Shown here piece after piece: positions 1-5,300 of a DNA stretch of 5,896 nucleotides; the stretch's first letter is position 1; every line of letters begins with the position of its first letter. Below the pieces are notes generated by a model. The model saw only the letters and a list, made by a program, of their open reading frames with translations, was not told the DNA's origin and ran no database searches. The stretch covers positions 1 to 5,896 of the forward strand of contig URGC01000127.1 in NCBI GenBank assembly GCA_900547255.1. The letters are read 5' to 3'. The position numbers were made by a program, and so were the translations under genes. The DNA comes from an uncultured Eubacterium sp. GTDB taxonomy: Bacteria > Bacillota > Clostridia > Lachnospirales > Lachnospiraceae.

Positions 1-60
1 AACCTCTTGCAAGCAAGCTTGCATCGGCTTTCTGACCTTTTGACCCTGGTATCTTATAAT
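1..60 (-). repeat. Hairpin-forming intergenic repeat, copy A (cut by window start)
   Basis: These 60 bases are the reverse complement of 833-892 at 56 of 60 positions; the mismatches fall at 43, 49, 55 and 58. The unit carries an inner dyad (TGCAAG and CTTGCA arms in the other copy) and the spaced words TGACC and TTGACC. In the complete copy these form one arm of a long stem, so the missing arm here should lie just left of the window. With copy B it brackets the regulator gene as an inverted pair 772 bases apart. I do not recognise a named family. It behaves like a dispersed palindromic intergenic unit, but dispersal cannot be seen from two copies. Confidence 0.8.
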
Positions 61-87
61 AATTGTATCAAAAGCATACAAAACCGA

Positions 88-102
88 TTTGATTTTATCA
101 AA
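88..102. promoter_or_regulatory. Short perfect dyad upstream of the regulator
   Basis: TTTGAT and ATCAAA form perfect 6-base arms around TTT. The dyad lies about 45-60 bases upstream of the candidate -10 boxes of the Lrp-family gene. Such regulators often bind AT-rich dyads and control their own gene, so an autoregulatory operator is conceivable. Dyads this short are common in AT-rich DNA, and nothing else supports the role. Confidence 0.2.
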
Positions 103-138
103 CAGGACAGCAAAATGCAATAATTATATAAATAATGC

Positions 139-167
139 TTGCAGTTGTTATGATAATGTTGTATATT
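139..167 (+). promoter_or_regulatory. Candidate promoter of the Lrp-family gene leader
   Basis: Two overlapping readings are possible. The first is an extended -10, TGT plus TATGAT (146-154), without a clear -35. The second is TTGCAG (139-144), 17 bases, then TATATT (162-167). Either would start RNA around 161-174, just ahead of the terminator hairpin at 185-231, making that hairpin part of the leader. Neither -35 is good. A third possible start is an extended -10, TGA plus TATTAA, at 231-239, immediately after the terminator. Confidence 0.3.
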
Positions 168-184
168 CAGTTTAAAGTTAAGTC

Positions 185-231
185 AAAGGGGACGATTTTC
201 TTAGAGAGTAAGGAAGTTGTCTCCTTTTTTT
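185..231 (+). terminator. Intrinsic terminator or attenuator just upstream of the Lrp-family gene
   Basis: The arms 185-203 and 209-227 pair along all 19 positions, four of them G-U wobbles, around a 5-base loop (204-208). Seven T residues (225-231) follow. This is a textbook factor-independent terminator on the + strand. It ends only 32 bases before the chosen ATG of the regulator and 20 bases before its Shine-Dalgarno sequence. No gene precedes it within the window, so it either ends a transcript arriving from the left or attenuates transcription of the regulator itself. Confidence 0.8.
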
Positions 232-263
232 GATATTAATTAATGGGGAAAGAGGAAAAGGAC

Positions 264-719
264 ATGGATAAGATTGATAAAATGTTGATAACATTGCTTC
301 AGAAAAATGCGAGAATGCCATTGAAAGCACTTGCTGAAAAAGTGTTTTTGTCATCACCGGCAGTTTCAGCAAGAATAGAAAGACTTGAAAAAGAACAGAT
401 AATAGAAGGATATGAGGTTAAGGTCAACCAGTTAAAGCTGGGGTATCATATAACTGCATTTATTAATTTAGAGGTTGCACCAGCACAGAAACCAGAATTC
501 TATCCATTTGTACAGGCCTGTACTAATGTCGTTGAGTGTAACTGCGTAACAGGAACATATTCAATGCTGTTAAAGGTTGTTTTTCCAAGCACAATGGAGT
601 TAGACACTTTCATAGGACAATTGCAGAAGTTCGGAAGAACAAGTACACAGATAGTGTTCTCAACACCTGTTGCACCAAGAGGAATAGATGTAAATGCACA
701 GATACCACCAGAAGAATAG
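264..719 (+). CDS. Lrp/AsnC-family transcriptional regulator
   Basis: The product is a 151-residue cytoplasmic DNA-binding protein of normal size for the family. Residues 1-60 form the winged helix-turn-helix: the opening MDKIDKMLITLLQKNAR, then LKALAEKVFLSSPAVSARIERLEKEQII, where the SSPAVSARIERLE stretch is the recognition helix. Residues from about 66 to 145 form the RAM ligand-binding and oligomerisation domain, with the family hallmark VVECNCVTGTYSMLLKV. Such proteins assemble as dimers, octamers or larger and usually sense amino acids; the ligand here is unknown. I chose ATG 264 over the in-frame ATG at 243 because a purine-rich ribosome binding site (GAGG at 252-255) lies 8 bases upstream, whereas 243 has none. 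The usual family N-terminus also begins at this D-x-I-D motif. The gene stands alone, with a terminator on each side and inverted repeats outside those, so its targets cannot be guessed from neighbours. Confidence 0.93.
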   Translation: MDKIDKMLITLLQKNARMPLKALAEKVFLSSPAVSARIERLEKEQIIEGYEVKVNQLKLGYHITAFINLEVAPAQKPEFYPFVQACTNVVECNCVTGTYSMLLKVVFPSTMELDTFIGQLQKFGRTSTQIVFSTPVAPRGIDVNAQIPPEE

Positions 720-777
720 AATTGGTGCAAAGATATAACTATAAGAATGGTATTATAATCTTGATTAAATAATTATA

Positions 778-816
778 AAAAGGAATGCTGTCATATTGTA
801 TGGCGGTGTTCCTTTT
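778..816 (+). terminator. Terminator hairpin after the Lrp-family gene
   Basis: The arms 778-795 and 799-816 pair at all 18 positions, with several G-U wobbles in the middle, around a TTG loop. The outer part is AAAAGGAA against TTCCTTTT, which supplies both the A run and the T run typical of an intrinsic terminator. It starts 58 bases after the stop codon. The flanks (ATTATAA and TTATAAT) are also complementary. The same hairpin could work on the opposite strand. Confidence 0.75.
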
Positions 817-824
817 GTTATAAT
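796..824 (+). promoter_or_regulatory. Candidate promoter reading into repeat copy B
   Basis: TTGTAT (796-801), a 17-base gap and a perfect TATAAT (819-824) preceded by TGT (816-818) make an extended -10 promoter candidate. Its start point would be near 831, at the edge of the repeat (833). It overlaps the preceding terminator stem. The -35 matches the consensus at only three of six positions, and TATAAT is frequent in DNA this AT-rich. Confidence 0.35.
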
Positions 825-832
825 CGGAAAAG

Positions 833-909
833 ATAATTAGATATCAGGGGCAAAAGGTCAGAAAGCCGATGCAAGCTTGCTTGCAAGAGGTTTTTTGACC
901 TCTTGACCC
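833..909 (+). repeat. Hairpin-forming intergenic repeat, copy B (complete)
   Basis: Bases 833-892 match copy A in reverse complement. The core 847-909 folds on itself: arms 847-867 and 889-909 pair at 19 of 21 positions, two of them wobbles, with mismatches at 850/906 and 854/902. Inside, TGCAAG (870-875) and CTTGCA (880-885) form a second stem around CTTG. The result is one long rod-like hairpin of about 63 bases with internal loops. It has no coding potential. It lies between the regulator's terminator and a further terminator at 948-1002, so it is either a passive repeat or the body of a short transcript. Confidence 0.8.
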
Positions 910-947
910 AAACATCATTTAATACATTTATACAGATGTTATAATGG

Positions 948-1002
948 GCTGCCACGTTAATGATTTGAATTGTTAAGAATCATTAATGTGGCAGCTTTTT
1001 TT
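948..1002 (+). terminator. Strong intrinsic terminator
   Basis: The arms 948-965 and 978-995 pair at 18 of 18 positions with one G-U wobble, around a 12-base loop. The stem base is GC-rich (GCTGCCAC with GTGGCAGC) and seven T residues (996-1002) follow. It points along the + strand. No gene lies between this and the previous terminator at 778-816, so it either backs that one up or ends a separate short RNA. An extended -10-like TGTTATAAT (937-945) touches its left side. Confidence 0.85.
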
Positions 1003-1319
1003 GAAAGCTATATTTGCTTGAATTGAATGTTGGATTTGGCTCAAAATTCAAAAGTTCACATAAAAAATCCAAAAAGACTACGGATTAGGCTTGGTTTTAA
1101 TGCTGATTTTCTTTTTCTTAATTCAATTCTTAGAAAAATCCAAAATGTCATTGAAAGTTGGCTCTCTCAGCATAAAATCTTTATTTTCAGCCAAAAGTGA
1201 GGTTTAGCGAAGTGATGCCCGGATGATTGCTGCTTAGCTTAGCGTTAATGTTTGATACAAGTCTCTGCGTCCCTGTAATGCAGTTCAAAATTCACAAAAC
1301 AATATAAAATATAAACATC
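1003..1319. other. Intergenic stretch without a supported gene
   Basis: No reading frame here has both useful length and a ribosome binding site. The longest from an ATG is 35 codons (1100-1207, +). It has no Shine-Dalgarno sequence, and its frame runs into further stops. The stretch does hold short repeats: AAAAATCCAAAA twice (1063-1074 and 1134-1145), TCAAAATTCA twice (1041-1050 and 1285-1294), a TTGGATTT/AAATCCAA stem (1030-1037 with 1065-1072) and a TTGGCT/AGCCAA stem (1158-1163 with 1189-1194). Bases from about 1200 to 1280 look richer in GC than their surroundings. It could be a decayed gene or an unnamed intergenic repeat. Confidence 0.5.
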
Positions 1320-1348
1320 TTGGTTAAATCCACAGGCGGGTATATAAT
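1320..1348 (+). promoter_or_regulatory. Promoter of the aldose 1-epimerase homologue
   Basis: TTGGTT (1320-1325), exactly 17 bases, then a perfect TATAAT (1343-1348) form a sigma-70-type promoter that would start RNA near 1355. That gives a short leader of under 30 bases with the ribosome binding site GGAGGG at 1369-1374. The -35 box is weak, at three of six positions, which is common where an activator helps or the -10 is strong. Confidence 0.55.
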
Positions 1349-1354
1349 TATACC
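1339..1354. promoter_or_regulatory. Palindrome over the -10 box, possible operator
   Basis: GGTATA and TATACC are perfect 6-base arms around TAAT, centred on the TATAAT of the epimerase promoter. A protein bound here would block RNA polymerase. Part of the symmetry comes from the -10 sequence itself, so the evidence for an operator is modest. Confidence 0.3.
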
Positions 1355-1381
1355 TATATTTTAGTTTCGGAGGGATTGACT

Positions 1382-2248
1382 ATGCAGTATGTTATGGAAA
1401 ATGAATTTTTAAAGGTTACGATTGATTCGCACGGGGCAGAGCTTGTGTCAGTTGTGGGCGCAGAAAGCGGTAAAGAATATATCTGGCAGGCAGACCCGGG
1501 GGTGTGGAAAAGGCATGCACCAGTATTGTTTCCTATTGTCGGCAAATGTGTTAATGGTGAATACACATACAATGGTAAATCATACAAGATTGGACAGCAC
1601 GGATTTGCGAGAGATATGGAATTTGAGCTTGTGAATAAAGACTCAGACAGCATTGTTATGAAATTAACATCCAATGAAAAGACACATGAGCTTTATCCAT
1701 TTGATTTTGAGTTGTTTTGCATGTATGAGCTGTATGGCAATACAGTCACAACAGACTGGAGAGTTGTCAATACTGGCAATACAGAGATGTATTTTAGCAT
1801 AGGCGGACATCCGGCATATATAATGGACGGAAGTCTTGTTGGCAAAAAGCTTATATTTGATGATGCAGGGGATGAATTACAGTATAAGCTCGTAGATGCA
1901 GATGGTGTGACTGCGCCAGAACTTCATGAGTTAAAGCTTACAGATAAATCAATAATCATGGATGAAAAGCTTTTTGAAAATGATGCACTTATTATAGAAG
2001 ATAACCAGAGCCACAGTGTCACATTGGCAGATAATGAAGGAAATCCAGTTGTAAAGGTGGACTTTGATGCACCATTGTTTGGATTATGGTCAGCAAGGAC
2101 TGATATACCATTTGTGTGTATAGAGCCTTGGTATGGAAGAGCAGATGCCAATGATTCAGATGGGGATTTCACTAAGAAAGACTGGATACAAAAGCTTGAT
2201 ATAGGGGAAGAATTCCAGAGGGGTTTCACAACATATTTCTATAAGTGA
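1382..2248 (+). CDS. Aldose 1-epimerase (galactose mutarotase) family protein, LacX type
   Basis: The 288-residue cytoplasmic protein should have the galactose mutarotase beta-sandwich fold. That family interconverts alpha and beta anomers of hexoses such as galactose or glucose. The key residues are present: H73 in GQHGFAR, H143 in IGGHPAY, and E248 in FVCIEPWYG, matching the two histidines and the general-base glutamate of the family. R44 and the APVLFPIVGK segment (46-55) are typical of the LacX subgroup, whose true substrates are mostly untested and may include phosphorylated sugars. The start is ATG 1382, with GGAGGG (1369-1374) 7 bases upstream; the in-frame TTG two codons earlier is less likely. 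The gene has its own promoter. It lies 115 bases before the pectate lyase in the same direction, without a conventional terminator between them, so readthrough into the lyase is possible. Confidence 0.92.
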   Translation: MQYVMENEFLKVTIDSHGAELVSVVGAESGKEYIWQADPGVWKRHAPVLFPIVGKCVNGEYTYNGKSYKIGQHGFARDMEFELVNKDSDSIVMKLTSNEKTHELYPFDFELFCMYELYGNTVTTDWRVVNTGNTEMYFSIGGHPAYIMDGSLVGKKLIFDDAGDELQYKLVDADGVTAPELHELKLTDKSIIMDEKLFENDALIIEDNQSHSVTLADNEGNPVVKVDFDAPLFGLWSARTDIPFVCIEPWYGRADANDSDGDFTKKDWIQKLDIGEEFQRGFTTYFYK

Positions 2249-2254
2249 CATTAA

Positions 2255-2350
2255 TTAGTATTGTTCATATTGCATAAAAATTTCATTTGTTTTATAATGA
2301 TTTTATGCGGTATTAACTATGGATATAGTTAATGATATGAACAATATTAA
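2255..2350 (+). promoter_or_regulatory. Nested inverted repeats (three-way-junction fold) before the pectate lyase gene
   Basis: Three dyads nest neatly. The outer arms 2255-2270 and 2335-2350 pair at 16 of 16 positions with one G-U. Inside them, 2272-2279 pairs with 2301-2308 at 8 of 8, continued by 2283-2287 with 2296-2300. Next to that, 2312-2320 pairs with 2325-2333 at 9 of 9 around GGAT. As RNA this is a compact three-way junction whose last paired base touches GGAGGGG (2351-2357), the lyase's ribosome binding site. As DNA it reads as two half-sites flanking a promoter plus a 22-base operator just after the -10. A small mobile element with 16-base terminal inverted repeats is a third reading. 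I match it to no known riboswitch class. Confidence 0.65.
2270..2298 (+). promoter_or_regulatory. Candidate promoter of the pectate lyase gene
   Basis: TTGCAT (2270-2275), 17 bases, and a perfect TATAAT (2293-2298) would start transcription near 2305. The leader of about 60 bases would then include only the 2312-2333 hairpin and the ribosome binding site. The perfect 9-base palindrome at 2312-2333 would lie from about +7 to +28, a usual place for a repressor site. The -35 is weak and the region is very AT-rich. Confidence 0.5.
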
Positions 2351-2363
2351 GGAGGGGCTACTG

Positions 2364-5300
2364 ATGAAACGTAGTGCAAGACGAATTTTTGCAGCACTGG
2401 CTGCAATAATTCTGGTGGCTGGCATGATTCCACTTGATTTTACAGGTGTAGTTGTTGCTAAGGCTGCCACAGAATTGAAGCTTGATGCCAGCACTCTGGC
2501 AGAGGGCAGTATTAAAGCCAACAAAGAGGCTAATGGTTTCACAATCACAGCAGGATGTGAGATTGATGCCAACACTAAAACTCTTGATAACGGAATGGAA
2601 GTTACTAAGAGAATTAAACTTGGAGGAGCTGGTTCAGCATCTTCTAAGAGCGTAACATTTAAGACAACAGATGCAGCTAAGGTGGTTGCTTATTCACTCA
2701 GTTCAGGTGATGATGTCCGTTCACTTGCTCTTTATAAGGATGATGGAACTCTTATATCTGAGCAGCCAGCCAAGGTTGGTGGAAGCATCCTTGAGGAACA
2801 GGTGTATGAGATTGAGGAAGCAGGTTCATACTATCTTGCTTCAACTGCCAAGGGTATTAATATCTATTACATATCTGTTACAGAGGGCGGACTTGAGGAA
2901 ATTGTCAGAAATCCATGGAGTTCAGTTATGACACCTTCACTTACATCAGCAACAGCCGAGAATGGTAAGATTACAGTATCATTCAATATGAAGGTTGGTT
3001 CAAGAGTTGCCGATGCATGTGACCAGGTTGAGGTTGTCATGTCAGATGAGAGTGGCAAGGAAGTTGCCAAGGAAACATATGCAAAGAAGGGTGATTCTGG
3101 TTCGGTAGAATTTACACCTACAGCATCTGGTACATATAAGTTCACAGCAACAGCATCACGTAAAGATGAGACAGATGTTAAGACATCTAATGAGATATCA
3201 GCAGGATTCACACTTCCACTTGCAAAGCCAACAGTACGTGCTTTGACAGAGAATAACGGTGGAACAATGAAAGTTGTATGGTCAGCAGTTCCTGAGGCAA
3301 CAAGTTATGAACTATATTCTAAGACAGGAAGTGAAGAATATAAGCTTGTAAAAGAGATAGAGAGTAATGCATCGGGTGAGGTGTCTTACAGTGTACCTTC
3401 ACTCAACAAGGGCTCTAAGTATGATTTCCAAGTTATTGCCAAGAGGGGATCGGATGTATCTGAGGCTGGTGAAGCTAAGGACTGCGTAGTAAGAAATGAA
3501 GCAGAGCGTGACTGGATAGCCGCAAGATTCGGTACATCTACAAGTGATGAGGCAAACCGTGTTGAGGGTAACATCTACGATGGATTAAAGCTTTACTCAT
3601 GTACTTCTAAGGCTAATGGTTCTATTGATAAGAAGGGTGGTAAGCTTAATGCCAGCGACCCATATGATGGTATAACATATTATTATACTAAGGTTGATCC
3701 AACTAAGGAAAACTTTGAGATATCAGGAACATTTACAATTGATTATCTTAACCCATCACCAGATGGACAGGAAGGTTTCGCTATTATAGTACGAGACAGT
3801 ATCGGCGAGAATGGAGTTAATTCAAGTGCGTTCTATACTAACTCAGCTTCATTTATTGCATCTAAGGTACAGTACACTAACGAAGATGGTGCTACTAAGA
3901 GTATCAAGGATGGTATCGGTTACAGATTCTACACAGGTGTAACATCTACAACAGATACACCTAAGACAGGTCAGGTTACTGCAACAAGCGGTGCATTTGA
4001 CACTAAGTTACAGATTGAGCAGGGCGGTTCTTATACATTTACAGTTAAGATGGATAACACAGGTTATCGTGTAATCTATAAGGATGCGGCTGGCAATGAG
4101 AATATTCAGACACTGTATGGCAGAAACGAATTATTAAAGATCGATGCGACAAGTGTATATGTTGGTTTCGCAGCAGCCAGAGGATGTAATGTAACAGTTA
4201 AGGATATTAAGTTCACAACAAGCAACCCGGCAACAGATGCTCCAGATGAGGGCAAGCCAGTTGAGAAGGTTGCAGCTGATTATAAGATTTCATCTGCTTC
4301 TACATCAGGAAGCCAGACATACAACCTTGTATTCTCTGCTAATGCAGATGGTAAGGTGGTTATCAAGAAGGGTGGAAGCACAATAGTCAAGGAGACAGCA
4401 GTTAAGGCTGGTGAAGACCTTGTTACAGAGGTTAAGCTTTCTAATGGAGATAACAAGTTTAAGGCAGTATTTACACCAGATGCTGGTTACAAGCCTGGCG
4501 ATAACAAAGAAATGGAGTCCTACGAGAAGGCTACAATCGAGAAGACTGTTAAATGCAAATCATATGGCAATCCGGGAGAGAAGATTATCGTTTCTCCAGA
4601 AGGAACAGCAGATGGCAAGGGTACAGAGTCAAGCCCTCTTGATATCAAGACAGCAGTAGCATATGTACAGCCGGGACAGCAGATTATCTGTAAGGCAGGT
4701 AAATACAAGCTCTCAGAGGGTATAAAGATTGAGGAGGGTATCAATGGTACAGCAGACCAGAGAATTTACCTTCTTTCAGACCCAGATGACAAGAAGAATG
4801 CGGCAGTATTTGATTTCAATGCAGAAGGCAAGGGATTTGTATTCTGGGGTGATTACTGGTATGTAAAGGGTATCAGTGTTACTAACACAGCAGATGGACA
4901 GAAAGGTATCCAGGTTGCTGGTGATAACAATGTATTTGAACTTGTAAAGACATATAAGAATGGTAACACAGGTCTTCAGATAAGCGGTCAGTCAACAGAC
5001 CCAGCAAGCAAGTGGCCTATGAACAATCTGATTCTTAACTGCTCATCATATGAGAACTGTGATGCAGCTATGGAGGATGCAGATGGATTCGCAGCCAAAC
5101 TTACAACAGGTGAGGGCAATGTATTCTACGGATGTATGGCATATAACAATGCCGATGATGGATGGGACTGCTTCGCTAAGACAGCAACAGGTCCTATCGG
5201 GGCAGTGACAGTAATCAACAGTATTGCATATAAGAATGGTTATCTTGCAGATGGCAAGGAAGCTGGTAATGGTAATGGATTTAAGATGGGTGGTTCTGCA

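Noticed and set aside
243..263. Upstream in-frame ATG that would add seven residues to the Lrp-family protein
   Set aside because: It has no ribosome binding site, only T-rich terminator DNA upstream. ATG 264 has a purine-rich site at the right distance and matches the family's usual N-terminus.
1..909. Composite transposon or insertion sequence formed by the inverted repeats
   Set aside because: No transposase or recombinase is encoded between the repeats, and no flanking target duplication can be checked because the left copy is cut by the window edge.
1100..1207. A 35-codon reading frame (+) in the intergenic stretch
   Set aside because: It has no ribosome binding site, and its composition is that of AT-rich non-coding DNA. 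It is mentioned only as possible decayed sequence.
1376..1381. TTG start two codons before the chosen start of the epimerase homologue
   Set aside because: It would sit only one base after GGAGGG. ATG 1382 is 7 bases after it, the normal spacing.
2255..2350. tRNA-like cloverleaf
   Set aside because: The fold has two inner stems and a 16-base outer stem, with no anticodon arm, T-arm signature or acceptor pattern, and it is too AT-rich.
2303..2575. A 90-codon reading frame on the - strand over the lyase start
   Set aside because: It lies antisense to the signal peptide and first module of a well-supported gene and is a shadow of its codon pattern.
2671..2931. An 86-codon + strand frame inside the lyase
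   Set aside because: It is out of frame with the continuous lyase frame, has no ribosome binding site and gives no recognisable protein.
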